NCBI RefSeq assembly: GCF_011044995.1
Contig: NZ_JAAKZW010000011.1
Coordinates: 1-64,000 of the forward strand
DNA: 64,000 nt
Direction: 5' to 3'
Source of the DNA: Streptomyces mesophilus
GTDB lineage: Bacteria > Actinomycetota > Actinomycetes > Streptomycetales > Streptomycetaceae
Positions 1 through 8,886 of this stretch are shown in pieces (positions within the stretch are counted from its first letter, which is position 1; each line of letters starts with the position of its first letter). The position numbers and the translations under genes were made by a program. The notes below the pieces were generated by a model, which had not been told where the DNA came from, did not search any database, and was given only the letters and a program-made list of their open reading frames with translations.

Positions 1-123
1 GAACAGCGGGATCATCCACTCGTCAGGCGTCAACCGCAGTGCGTGGTCTTCCTCGGCGAGCTGCCGAGCCTTCGTGGTCTTGCCGGCCCCCGGCAAACCG
101 ACCATCAGGAACAACGTCGTCAC
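1..123 (-). CDS. P-loop ATP-binding protein/kinase-like, N-terminal part only
   Basis: The gene starts at a GTG at 123 and reads off the left edge of the window, so only about 41 residues are visible. They open with a hydrophobic strand and a clear Walker A loop (GLPGAGKTT, residues 10-18), then a segment with LTPDEWM. This arrangement is typical of small AAA/zeta-toxin-like kinases (COG0645 type), which phosphorylate small substrates or act as ATP-binding helper proteins. The substrate cannot be told from this fragment. The P-loop is certain; the family assignment is inference because the C-terminal part is missing. Confidence 0.75.
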   Translation of the reverse strand, partial: MTTLFLMVGLPGAGKTTKARQLAEEDHALRLTPDEWMIPLF

Positions 124-611
124 CCCCTGATCATGCCAGGAGAGCCGAGCCAAACAGCGTGAACTGCTGCAGCGGGCACAAAGCGCAGCAGCACCACCAC
201 GATCAGGAGTACGCCCAGCGCCAGCGCACCAAAGGCGAGAACCAGTGCCCCGTTCATGGCCGGCTGCACCTTCGAACACCGGGAAGCGAACAGGGGTGCA
301 CGTCGACCTCAAGCACCACACCCGCACCGCAGGCTGCCGCCGCACCCTCCCACGACAACACCGCCAGCACCGCCCCGCTCGACGGGGCCGCCGAGCCGTG
401 CGGCAACCCTCTGGAGAAGGCCCACACCAGTGCCCGCGGGCGAGTCCTTTTGGGCCGAGCCGACGGCCCGGCCCACGCTGGGGAATGACTCCGGTGGCGC
501 GACCGCACCGGAGGCCCTGTGGAACCCAAAGCTGCAACGGTGGAGTGACGGTGCCCAGGCGTGACCCGTCCCAGGCCTGTCGCTAGCCTCATGGCCGACG
601 GGGGGGGAGCA
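124..611. other. Intergenic stretch, no supported gene
   Basis: About 490 bases between a leftward gene start and a rightward gene start. The open frames here are compositionally poor, mutually overlapping and lack recognisable motifs or ribosome binding sites. It presumably holds divergent promoters, but I could not place them. Confidence 0.4.
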
Positions 612-1031
612 ATGGACAGGGACGTCTTCGAATCCATCAGGTACCTTGCGGCGTGCCAGGACTGTGGTGCGGAGCTGGAGTGCACCGGTGTTCAAGCTCT
701 CGTCGGCGGCCGCTTGCGGTGGGATGTCGAATCGACCTGTTCTGTCTGCGGGTTCGCTCTCGCGGTGTGCGGCGGGGACCTGCCAAGTGATCGGCGCGAA
801 CAGTTGCTGACCGAGCATGGGGCAGCAACGCTGCAGATCTTGGATCCGTCGGGGAAGAGCGTCACGATCATGCGGGTGCTCCGTGCTGAGCTCGGCATCG
901 ACCTGCCAGGTGCAAAGGCGGTGCTGCACCGGCTGCTGAACGGTAGCTACTCAGGAACCCGAGCTGAGATGGAACTGCTGGCCCGAAAACTGCGAGCGTC
1001 CAGCATCGATGCCGCGGCTGTTCGCCCCTGA
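612..1031 (+). CDS. Small zinc-ribbon-like protein with L7/L12-like C-terminus
   Basis: A 139-residue protein of unknown role. I place the start at the ATG at 612, preceded by a run of G that serves as ribosome binding site; the frame is open upstream but without a good start. The N-terminal half has two Cys-x2-Cys pairs (CQDC near residue 15, CSVC near residue 47) that could bind one zinc. The C-terminal 50 residues (VLRAELGIDLPGAKAVL...) resemble the helix-strand pattern of the ribosomal protein L7/L12 C-terminal domain, which recurs in small Streptomyces proteins of unknown function. It is probably cytoplasmic, and no neighbour helps define its job. Confidence 0.7.
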   Translation: MDRDVFESIRYLAACQDCGAELECTGVQALVGGRLRWDVESTCSVCGFALAVCGGDLPSDRREQLLTEHGAATLQILDPSGKSVTIMRVLRAELGIDLPGAKAVLHRLLNGSYSGTRAEMELLARKLRASSIDAAAVRP

Positions 1032-1080
1032 GTTGGATGCGGGCGCACGATGATCGCCATTCCGGCGGCAGACTGGGCGA

Positions 1081-1809
1081 GTGAACCCTGATCTCTACCC
1101 TGACCTGGTCGCAGCAGGAAGCCTGGGCGCGGCACTTGAGCAGACGGCAGCCGACCTCGGTGTCAATCTCACCGTGGTCCCCCACGAAGGGGGAACTCGC
1201 GTCACAGCGGGGCTCGCCTCATCGGACCCGCGCCGCAAACCGCTGTCGGTGTATATCGGGGCCGAGGAACGCTTCTTCAGCATCTCCGGCTGGAGCGACG
1301 GCATCGAGACCGTCACCGGAGCCACACCCGACCTGGCGGACGTCGTCAAAGCCGGAGTGGCCTGGGGCCAGGGCACCCATGTGCGGGAGATGCGGGCCCA
1401 ACTGCCGTTTCTGCACTCGAGTGAGCGTGCTGAAGCCCACGAACGCGGGCCGGCCGCCGTGGTGGAACTGCAATGGACGGCCATGCGGCAGCAGGCAGCC
1501 GAGGCTCCGGGCTTTCCCGAGTTCGGCAACCTGGTAGAAGCAGCTCACGCTGAACCGCGGCTGAGGCAGCTGTATGTGTTCTCCAGCCACTGGACGCTCG
1601 GTTTCAGCTCCTGCACCGGATTCCCCTTCCACCTGCAGGTAGCCATCGCCCCGTCCCGCAACGGCAGCCCGTACCTCGTGCTGAAACACCCCCACGGCCC
1701 CTGTACCGGCGAGGCCGCCACTGCTGAGGAAGCTGTCACGCTCGCGGTATCGCAGCTACCCGCGGGCCTCGGCCCGGCCGTCACAGGAACCACCAAACGA
1801 GCCGAATAA
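1081..1809 (+). CDS. DUF6193-family protein
   Basis: A 242-residue soluble protein starting at a GTG at 1081, about 50 bp after the preceding gene. The C-terminal third has the pattern SHWTLGFSSCTGFPF, which I associate with the DUF6193 family found widely in Streptomyces and labelled a natural-product biosynthesis protein without proven chemistry. No signal peptide, membrane segment or catalytic motif is visible. The middle contains a WGQGTHVREM stretch followed by a helix-rich segment. The function is unknown; the family assignment is from memory of the motif. Confidence 0.7.
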   Translation: MNPDLYPDLVAAGSLGAALEQTAADLGVNLTVVPHEGGTRVTAGLASSDPRRKPLSVYIGAEERFFSISGWSDGIETVTGATPDLADVVKAGVAWGQGTHVREMRAQLPFLHSSERAEAHERGPAAVVELQWTAMRQQAAEAPGFPEFGNLVEAAHAEPRLRQLYVFSSHWTLGFSSCTGFPFHLQVAIAPSRNGSPYLVLKHPHGPCTGEAATAEEAVTLAVSQLPAGLGPAVTGTTKRAE

Positions 1810-1839
1810 CGGACACGATCCAAGACCCTGCCCAACACC

Positions 1840-2070
1840 GACCCGACACCGCCCCTCTCCCCACACTCAGGAAACCTGACCACTCACCCACCACACCTGC
1901 ACCCACACCATCCAACACACAACAACCCCTGGCCAGCAGCCCAACCCACCCCGAAAACGGTCACCCGTTGAACAGAAACAGTGAGCAACCCCCCAGCCCT
2001 ATCGCTCAACCCATCTGAACAACCACCAGGTCACAGCCCCATCCACTGACCAACCACACCCACCCACGAC
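1840..2070. repeat. A+C-rich, strand-asymmetric low-complexity intergenic DNA
   Basis: Roughly 230 bases in which the plus strand is almost entirely C and A with very little G or T, full of short CCAC/ACCC words. No gene or inverted repeat stands out, apart from a short imperfect palindrome near 1955-1970 (ACGGTCACCCGTT). Such composition is unlike the flanking coding DNA. Confidence 0.6.
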
Positions 2071-2073
2071 ACC

Positions 2074-2268
2074 ATCAGGTTCGGCCTCGATATCGACGAC
2101 AGCGCCGAACTCCTCTACCAGGGGATGCGCGTCGAGGAGCAGGCCGGAGACCTCGCCGCGGTGAGCGACGTGTACCGCCAGCTGAAGACCATCAACAAGG
2201 TCCTCAAAACCAGCACGGAGAAGAAGTCCGAGAGCGTCTACGCATCGATCATGAAGCGGAGCGCGTAG
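2074..2268 (+). pseudogene. BTAD-like C-terminal remnant, copy 1
   Basis: An open frame of about 64 codons without a convincing start that ends in TAG at 2266-2268. Its translation has a helix-rich pattern (AELLYQGMRVEEQAGD, then VYRQLKTINKVLKTST) resembling the bacterial transcriptional activator (BTAD, TPR-like) domain at the C-terminus of some Streptomyces regulators and plasmid proteins. A closely similar sequence recurs at 9690-9823, so this looks like a duplicated, truncated gene end. The BTAD call is inference from the pattern. Confidence 0.5.
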
Positions 2269-2538
2269 AACGTGCCCATCCTGAGGGGACATCCGAGTCC
2301 TGGAGTTGCGCGGATCTCAAGGTCAGCGCTCTCGTGGTGCCTCGTGGCTCCGCAGAGATACACGCTGGCGCAATTGCGCCAGTTCTCATATCCGCCGCTC
2401 CCGGTCGTCAGGCGGGGGGTTAGGTTGATTCATCAGGAGCGGACCACGGATTGACTGACCCCGCTTTGCATCCCGAGCTTCGTTGGTCTGGCGGGTCAAG
2501 TGCCTAGGGCGTCATGTAGAGGCCGGAGGGGAACGGTT

Positions 2539-3039
2539 ATGGGCTCAATCAGCAGAAAGAAAAGGTTTGGGGGAGGAGCAACGGTACTGGCTACCTCATT
2601 CCTGGCCACTATCGCAATCACCTCGCCGGCCTCGGCTTTGACAAACGAGACCATGGCCGGGGAGAATCTATACAACAATGAAACATGCTATTCCCCACAC
2701 GCCTCCAGGTTCAAGTTCCACATTTGGTACAACTCGGGAATGGGTGGATCCTATCGGAATATCGGCTACCCTGTATACGATTTCAATGCTCTAAGGCCAG
2801 GAAATGGGCACGCTTACCCCCTCAAGTTCTGCAAGATCGGGGCTAGCAACCCGTGGCCCGGGTCGGGCCAGAACATCAAGAACAATGCCGCATCCGGTGA
2901 AAATGAACACTACAAGTACACCGCCCGCGTGTATTACTCCAGCGGCTACAAGGGCGTCCAGGACGTAATGGCTCCCTATCAGCACATCTCGCGGTTCGTC
3001 AACGTCTATAACGAGAATGCTTCGTTCCGGTGGACGTAA
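2539..3039 (+). CDS. Secreted small protein, unknown function
   Basis: A 166-residue exported protein. I choose the ATG at 2539 because GGAGGGGA lies just upstream and a clean Sec signal peptide follows: basic RKKR, a hydrophobic core, and a likely cleavage after ASA near residue 33. The mature part (about 133 residues) is rich in Tyr, Asn, Gly and Ser, has two cysteines that could form one disulfide, and shows no enzyme motif. Codon use is clearly less G+C-rich than the surroundings, suggesting recent transfer. A second exported protein follows 37 bp downstream, so the two may be co-transcribed. I do not recognise the family. Confidence 0.8.
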   Translation: MGSISRKKRFGGGATVLATSFLATIAITSPASALTNETMAGENLYNNETCYSPHASRFKFHIWYNSGMGGSYRNIGYPVYDFNALRPGNGHAYPLKFCKIGASNPWPGSGQNIKNNAASGENEHYKYTARVYYSSGYKGVQDVMAPYQHISRFVNVYNENASFRWT

Positions 3040-3076
3040 TCGAGAGTCGACAGCAGAAGAGTGTCGAGGGGGCACA

Positions 3077-3979
3077 GTGAGTTCCAACAGGAAATCGGCA
3101 AGATTTACAGTTCCCGTGCTGGCCGCAGCAGCAGTCGGAGCGGTCGTAATCACCGGGGTGTTGGCCAGCCCTGGGTCCGAAGAGCAGCCCTCGAAGAGCG
3201 GGGCCCAGGGCGGGGACTACTCGGCGGGATCGGCGCACGAAGGGACTGTGGCGGACCCGGACAACCCTGCGACGTGGACTCTGCCGATCCAGGCCTACAT
3301 GCCGACCACCAGCCAGGCGAAGATGATCTCTGGTGTGCGTGATGACCTCATCGACGCGTGCATGGCACAAGCCGGCCACGCAGACTGGGTGCCCGCACCG
3401 GATCTTCCTGCGGTGGGTGGCAAGACGCTCACGGACTGGCGCTACGGAATCCACGACGCGACCCTGGCTGCCGAGCGTGGGTACCACCCTGCTGCTGCGG
3501 AACAGCAGGCCTACGACGAAGCCATGAGCGAGGGTGCTGTAGACGAGTCCGGCGCCGACGACTCAGCGCTTCGTTCCTGCGTGAGTGAGGCCGACGGTGA
3601 CGCCCCGGTAGCTGAGGCGCCGCTGGTCGCACAACAGATCAACGGCGAATCGTTCAGGGCCTCGGCGAAGGATCCGGCGGTGGTCGATGTCTTCGCCAAG
3701 TGGGCCTCCTGCATGAAGGAGAAGGGCTTCACGTACACGAAGCCGATGGAGGCCAACGACGATCCACAGTTCACCAACCCTGATCAGGTAACTAAGCTGG
3801 AGATCGACACTGCGATGGCCGACATCGAATGCAGAGATCGCTTTGATGTTGCCAAGACCTGGTTCGACGCCGAAGTCACCTTGCAGCAGGCTGCCATCAA
3901 GGAGCACCAGTCCGAGCTGGACGGCGCCAAGGCTGAGATCGCTTCGGTTGTTGCCAAAGCGTCCGAGGTAGCAAGGTAG
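3077..3979 (+). CDS. Membrane-anchored or secreted hypothetical protein
   Basis: A 300-residue protein starting at GTG 3077, preceded by GAGGGGGCAC. An N-terminal basic stretch and a hydrophobic helix (about residues 10-30) form a signal anchor or uncleaved signal peptide. The rest is extracytoplasmic, acidic and Ala-rich with four well-separated cysteines, including the segments DACMAQAGH and WASCMKEKGFTYTKP, and ends in a likely coiled coil. Similar proteins occur in many Streptomyces genomes, some near peptidoglycan-binding or ABC export genes, but no role is known to me. It lies 37 bp after another exported protein and is followed by a strong terminator. Confidence 0.75.
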   Translation: MSSNRKSARFTVPVLAAAAVGAVVITGVLASPGSEEQPSKSGAQGGDYSAGSAHEGTVADPDNPATWTLPIQAYMPTTSQAKMISGVRDDLIDACMAQAGHADWVPAPDLPAVGGKTLTDWRYGIHDATLAAERGYHPAAAEQQAYDEAMSEGAVDESGADDSALRSCVSEADGDAPVAEAPLVAQQINGESFRASAKDPAVVDVFAKWASCMKEKGFTYTKPMEANDDPQFTNPDQVTKLEIDTAMADIECRDRFDVAKTWFDAEVTLQQAAIKEHQSELDGAKAEIASVVAKASEVAR

Positions 3980-4025
3980 GAGGGGGGCAGCGCGCACCTG
4001 CCCGCCAGATACGCGACCCGCCGCA

Positions 4026-4065
4026 TTATGAGGGGGGCCGGTCCATTGACCGGTCCCCCTCATAA
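4026..4065. terminator. Strong hairpin terminator
   Basis: An 18-bp stem (4026-4043 pairing with 4048-4065) with one G-T wobble and a 4-base loop. It sits about 45 bp after the stop of the plus-strand gene and about 75 bp from the end of a converging minus-strand gene, so it can serve both as a bidirectional terminator. Confidence 0.85.
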
Positions 4066-4142
4066 CTGCGCTCTTCGAGAGTGTACTTATTGGCGAGCGC
4101 CTTCCACGCGCTGGCGAGTGCAGCGCTTCCCCCTGACGGCTT

Positions 4143-4370
4143 CTAGGTTGCGCTGATCTCAGTCGGGAAGAGTCCCAATTCTTGTGCTCGGGCTCCGAGA
4201 GCGACTCGGCCTTTCGCCTCGAGTTGTTTCATGAGCTCGTGCACTCGGCGCTGTACGGTTCGATGCCCCATGCCCAGTTGTCGAGCAATGGCAGCATCAT
4301 CGAACCCGGAGTAGAGCAAGCGAAGGATCTTCACCCCAGTGTCGTCGACTTGCGGCTCAGCGGTCAACAT
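4143..4370 (-). CDS. Small stand-alone LuxR-type HTH protein
   Basis: A 75-residue protein starting at ATG 4370 with a GGGGGTGGG ribosome binding site. Almost the whole chain is a GerE/LuxR-type helix-turn-helix (ILRLLYSGFDDAAIARQL, then a recognition helix in GHRTVQRRVHELM). It matches the C-terminal DNA-binding half of Streptomyces regulators, but the usual sensor or receiver half is absent. It is either a truncated regulator or a genuine single-domain DNA-binding protein. A promoter target could be the exported-protein gene starting at 4887, but that is inference. Confidence 0.7.
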   Translation of the reverse strand: MLTAEPQVDDTGVKILRLLYSGFDDAAIARQLGMGHRTVQRRVHELMKQLEAKGRVALGARAQELGLFPTEISAT

Positions 4371-4886
4371 CCCACCCCCCAGTGGAAACTTCTTGCTTCG
4401 TGGTCGAAGTCTATGAAGATCACAGTCGCCACAACAGCCACACAACTTTCACGTTAGCGCTTGAAAGTGGTCATGACGGATGGCGCAATCGCGCCAAACT
4501 TCAAAGGACTAGGCCGCGACAGCCCCGGGTTCGGGTGGCCTCCCGGCACGGACGAACACGCCTCGTCAGCATTCGAGCGTGAGGATGATGGCTGAAATCC
4601 GCTCCAACCGGGTCGTCGGCGGCGGCTGTTCGTCACATCAGCCTCTTTGCCGCACCTGTCCCAATGTGGCCGCGAAATAGCGTTTTGAGAAAGAGTTCCC
4701 AAACGCCCAAAAGTGGCTTGACGTAAATACGCCAAGACCGCAGATACGACGCCCGAGTTTCCTCACAGTGTCACGATGCAGGAATTGTGCCCGGATGAAG
4801 CGGTGGGCCCAATGAATCGCACTGAGCTCACTCGGGCTAGCCGGGCCGCGACGTGATTCAAGCCGTATCCCCCAACGAGGAGACGT
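4371..4886. other. Intergenic control region
   Basis: About 515 bases between a leftward HTH gene and a large rightward gene. It is less G+C-rich around 4670-4760, where a possible promoter lies. No gene is supported. Confidence 0.5.
4718..4746 (+). promoter_or_regulatory. Possible sigma-70-type promoter for the 4887 gene
   Basis: TTGACG at 4718-4723 and CAGATA at 4741-4746 are separated by 17 bases, inside the least G+C-rich part of the intergenic region. The -10 match is weak. Confidence 0.25.
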
Positions 4887-7800
4887 GTGTTGAAACGCAA
4901 GAGACCCATTGGCGGCATGGTCGCGACCTTGATCGCCTGTGCCACCCTCACCAGCCTCATGCAGGTGCCTGCCGTGGCTGCACCGACTCAGAATGGGGTT
5001 GCAGCCAAGCCGTCCCCAAAGGGCACCGCACCGCCACCACCGACCATTCCCTCCGCGCAGCGCGACGCGGTGCTGGGCAAAGGGTGGAGCAAGTCCGCTG
5101 ACCGTGCCGTGACAGCCGCAGCGGACACCGACGGTTTGAACATCTTGGTCGCTGACAGTGCCAAGGGCTACGCGTGGAAGACCGCAGCAACCCTTGCCGA
5201 GCCGGCTATGCCGGCGGACTCCTGGATCGGCAATCAGTGCGTAATGGACCGTACGCACGTGGCGGCGGTCTACGCGCCGCGTACGGCCACCAACCACCCG
5301 GACATGATGCTGGGCGGCGCCTTCGCCGCGATCGTCAACACCGAGACCGGGGCAGTGAAGAAGCTTCCGTTCACCGCTTCTCTCGCCTACTTCGACCCCT
5401 CCTGCAACCCTGCGACGCGCACGGCAACCTTCACCTCGTTCAGGGATGACAAGAGCCGCCTGGTGACCGTTGATACAGCCGGGAAGAGCGTGGACGAGAC
5501 GGTGGTGGCCGGACAGGTCACCTCTGCCGTTCCGGTCGCGGATGGCGCGATCGCGGCGCGCGGTCCGCACCTGGTGCACATCAACCGTTCGGGGAAGGTC
5601 AAAACCCTGGCCGACACCGAGCATGTGCCCTTCGAGATCCGCATCCCGGCCAAGGGCAAGGTTGCCTTCCTCGATCGCACAAAGGACTCGGTTCGTGCGC
5701 AGATCTGGAACGGGAGCGGGCGTCCGGCGACGATGGCGTCTGGGAAGCTCGGCGACCTGGCGCTCAAGCAGGCCGGCACGCGGCAGGTGTTCCTCTCAGG
5801 AGACCCCGCGGGCGCTGTGGACACGGAGGGAACCGGGGTCACAGCGCTCGAGGCGTCCCCTGAGGCTGACGTCTCCAGCCATGGCCGCCTGGCCGTAAAC
5901 CCTGTTGTGTCGCCGGGTGTCCGCACTGGCCTGGCCCGTATCAAGGATGCGGGAGGCGGAGGCCCTCAAGGGGCGCCGGCGAAGTCTGGCGATGGCAGCG
6001 CGCAGCCCCCGTTGACGAGTGAGGCGGAACCGCTGACCGTGACGTCCACCGCCATGACGACAGGGAGGGAGGTAGAGCAGAGCGTCCCGGAAGCAGGCGG
6101 CAGCCTGGGCAAGGCCAAGCTCTCGCCGGCTCTCCCCGCCGACAAGGCGCGTGCGCGCACCCAGGCGGGGACGGCTGCGGCCGCGGACCCGAACAACCCG
6201 GTGGACACCGACCGTTGGTGCTCAGTGCCCCGTAACGACGTGAACAACCAGGCACTCCAGCCGACACCGAATCAGGTCGAGTGGGCCGTCGACATGGCTG
6301 TACGGGGTGAGTTGCGCGCCAACTGGATCACCCAGGGCGGCTGGCGCAACCAGACCGGACTCCAGAGCGATCCGCAAGGGACATTCAAGCTTCCGTATCT
6401 GACAGGCGGCGGGCGTATCCCCGCCAACGTACTGCTGGGCGTCCTCGCTCAGGAGTCGAACCTGTGGCAGGCCGAGCAGGGCGCAGTACCTGGTCAGATG
6501 GGCAGCCCCCTTGCGGCAGTGGCAGGGTTCTACGGACACAAGGCCGACAGCCCCGGCGGGTACTGGCAAATCAACTGGGACAAGTCCGACTGCGGGTATG
6601 GCGTTGGGCAGGTCACCGACGGGATGCGCCTGGCTGCGCACACGGACCCGGACGACCCGCCGGCCTATGCGCCGAACGTGCAGCGGGCGGTCGCGCTCGA
6701 TTACACGGTGAACATCGCTGCGTCCATGTACATCCTCGCTGACAAGTGGAACGAGCTCCACCTGGCTAACCAGTTGCTCACCGTCAACAACGACGACCCC
6801 TCAAAGGTCGAGAACTGGTTTGCCGCACTGTGGAACTACAACCTCGGATTCAACGGGCGCGACCAGGAGCAGGCGAACGGCAACTGGGGGCTGGGCTGGT
6901 ACAACAATCCGGCCAACCCCCTTTACCCTGCTGGCCGTGACCCGTTCCTGGACGCGGATGTGGATCCCGAGCACTGGCCGGAGGATGCCGCGAATCCGCA
7001 GAAGTGGCCGTACCAGGAGAAGGTGATGGGCTGGGCCGCGTGGTCCATGGATGCCGGCTACTCGTACGCCACCTCAGGCCGTCAGGACTGGAAAGGTGAA
7101 GACGGCTACGACTCGGCCGGGTTCAGGCCCGCATGGTGGGTTACCAAGACGGACCGCACCGCGGTTAAGCCGCCCCTCGAGGCCTTCTGCAACGCGAAGA
7201 ACAACTGCAACGCAGCAGCCCCGCCGGACTGTCCCGATGCCGCGTGCTACACCCAGTACTGGTGGAACGCGGGGAACGTGACCTGGAAGGACTGCTCGGA
7301 CTCCTGCGGCAACGAGAACATCAAGTACACGACGCTGAGAGCCGAGCCCGGCCGAGGCTACCGCCTTCAATTCGGCACACCCGTATGTGACAAGACCGGC
7401 CTGCCGTCCGGGGCACTGGTCATCGACGATGTTCCCGCCGGCACGCAGACGTGGAGCAGCAACAACTGCGGTACAACTGCCTCAGACGGCAGCTTCAAAT
7501 TCACCTTCAACCCCGGCACCAACGGCCTGTACGAGGCCAAGGGCGACCTCCACCAGATCGGCGGCGGCTACGACGGCCACTTCTGGTACACCCACACCCG
7601 CGACAGCGCCCACCTCGGCGACTTCGGCGGGCGGATGACGGTGACCGGCACCTGGACCCTCGGCCAAAGCGTGGAATGGGCCCGCGTCTTCGCGCACGTA
7701 CCCGACACCGGAGCCCACACCCAACAGGCCCACTACGTGATCAAGGGTGTGGCGGGAGGTGATCGCAACCGCTACATCAACACCTTCCACAGCAAGAACA

Positions 7801-8876
7801 AATGGGTTGAACTCGGCGTCTACCGGTTCACCGGAACCCCTCGCATTGAGCTGACGAACACTACGGCGGATGGCACGGCAGACGAGGACATCGCGTACGA
7901 CGCTGTCGCGTTCCAGAAGCTTGCCGCGAAGCCGAAGCACATGGTTGTCACCCTTGGGGACTCCTACTCCTCTGGTGAAGGTGCAGGGGCCTACTCCCCC
8001 GAGTCCGACCGGGGCCACGGCAAGCCGACATGGAATGCCTGCCGGCGCAGCGCAAACTCCTGGACCCGAAAGACAGTTCTGCCCGGTCAGACGGCCACCA
8101 CCGGTGCACTCGCAGACGCCCACTCGGCGTCGGTCGACCACCAGGACGTGTCCTGCTCCGGTGCAAAGACATGGGAGGTACTCGGAGACGGAGTACCAAA
8201 ATCCTGGGCGGACAGGGGCAACTACGCCAGTGGTGAAGGGCAGTTCCATGAGATGTCACAGGTCAAGTCGGGCGTGCTGTCGCCGGACACCACTTTGGTG
8301 ACGCTGACCATCGGCGGCAACGACGGCAATGCCTTCCCGGACGCCGTCATAGCTTGCTATGTCATCGGCTACTGCGAGAAGAGTGACTACACCGCAAGAA
8401 TCGACGCGGCAGTTGCAGAGACGAGGAGGATCATCGACACAATCGACGATCCCGGCAATGCACAAAACGCGCAGATCGTCCTTATGGGCTATCCGAGCAT
8501 CGTCGCGGACGAGAACGGGGACTGCGCTGGTGTCCAAGTCGGTGTCCTGAACGATCTCGCCGACTATGTCCGAGACAAGCAATCGGCCATGGTCGCCGAC
8601 CTCAAAACCACTGGCGTCAAGGTGGCCTTCGCCAACCCGATCCCGGCGTTCGAGGGGCACGGTGTCTGCGACAGTGATGAGTGGATCAATGGTTCGGTGG
8701 CAGGTCCAAATGGCGAGGGGGACTTCCACAATGGCGACGATGTCAGCACGGTCTGCTTGTGGTTCTCGAGCACCTGCTTGAGCCGTGAGTCCTTCCACCC
8801 GAAGTCGTCGGGCACGACCGGATACGCTGCGGTCATGAGCAACACCCTCAACGCCATCGGCTACAAGGGAAGTTAG
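4887..8876 (+). CDS. Large secreted protein: lysozyme-like + golvesin-like + SGNH hydrolase
   Basis: A 1,329-residue exported protein. A GAGGAG site precedes a GTG (4887) and a TTG (4890), either of which may start translation. Residues 1-35 are a Sec signal peptide. Residues about 60-450 form a repetitive beta-rich region of unknown role. Residues about 500-660 look like a lytic transglycosylase/goose-lysozyme-type domain: candidate catalytic E523 in AQESN, then GVGQV and WNYN. Residues about 830-1010 match a golvesin C-terminal-like beta-sandwich. Residues about 1019-1329 are an SGNH/GDSL hydrolase with S1026 in GDSYSSGEG, GGND (1143-1146) and H1304 in SFHP. Likely roles are cleavage of cell wall and of an ester in the envelope or outside the cell. 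The domain order is visible; the substrates are inference. Confidence 0.85.
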   Translation: MLKRKRPIGGMVATLIACATLTSLMQVPAVAAPTQNGVAAKPSPKGTAPPPPTIPSAQRDAVLGKGWSKSADRAVTAAADTDGLNILVADSAKGYAWKTAATLAEPAMPADSWIGNQCVMDRTHVAAVYAPRTATNHPDMMLGGAFAAIVNTETGAVKKLPFTASLAYFDPSCNPATRTATFTSFRDDKSRLVTVDTAGKSVDETVVAGQVTSAVPVADGAIAARGPHLVHINRSGKVKTLADTEHVPFEIRIPAKGKVAFLDRTKDSVRAQIWNGSGRPATMASGKLGDLALKQAGTRQVFLSGDPAGAVDTEGTGVTALEASPEADVSSHGRLAVNPVVSPGVRTGLARIKDAGGGGPQGAPAKSGDGSAQPPLTSEAEPLTVTSTAMTTGREVEQSVPEAGGSLGKAKLSPALPADKARARTQAGTAAAADPNNPVDTDRWCSVPRNDVNNQALQPTPNQVEWAVDMAVRGELRANWITQGGWRNQTGLQSDPQGTFKLPYLTGGGRIPANVLLGVLAQESNLWQAEQGAVPGQMGSPLAAVAGFYGHKADSPGGYWQINWDKSDCGYGVGQVTDGMRLAAHTDPDDPPAYAPNVQRAVALDYTVNIAASMYILADKWNELHLANQLLTVNNDDPSKVENWFAALWNYNLGFNGRDQEQANGNWGLGWYNNPANPLYPAGRDPFLDADVDPEHWPEDAANPQKWPYQEKVMGWAAWSMDAGYSYATSGRQDWKGEDGYDSAGFRPAWWVTKTDRTAVKPPLEAFCNAKNNCNAAAPPDCPDAACYTQYWWNAGNVTWKDCSDSCGNENIKYTTLRAEPGRGYRLQFGTPVCDKTGLPSGALVIDDVPAGTQTWSSNNCGTTASDGSFKFTFNPGTNGLYEAKGDLHQIGGGYDGHFWYTHTRDSAHLGDFGGRMTVTGTWTLGQSVEWARVFAHVPDTGAHTQQAHYVIKGVAGGDRNRYINTFHSKNKWVELGVYRFTGTPRIELTNTTADGTADEDIAYDAVAFQKLAAKPKHMVVTLGDSYSSGEGAGAYSPESDRGHGKPTWNACRRSANSWTRKTVLPGQTATTGALADAHSASVDHQDVSCSGAKTWEVLGDGVPKSWADRGNYASGEGQFHEMSQVKSGVLSPDTTLVTLTIGGNDGNAFPDAVIACYVIGYCEKSDYTARIDAAVAETRRIIDTIDDPGNAQNAQIVLMGYPSIVADENGDCAGVQVGVLNDLADYVRDKQSAMVADLKTTGVKVAFANPIPAFEGHGVCDSDEWINGSVAGPNGEGDFHNGDDVSTVCLWFSSTCLSRESFHPKSSGTTGYAAVMSNTLNAIGYKGS

Positions 8877-8886
8877 CAAGATTCCA

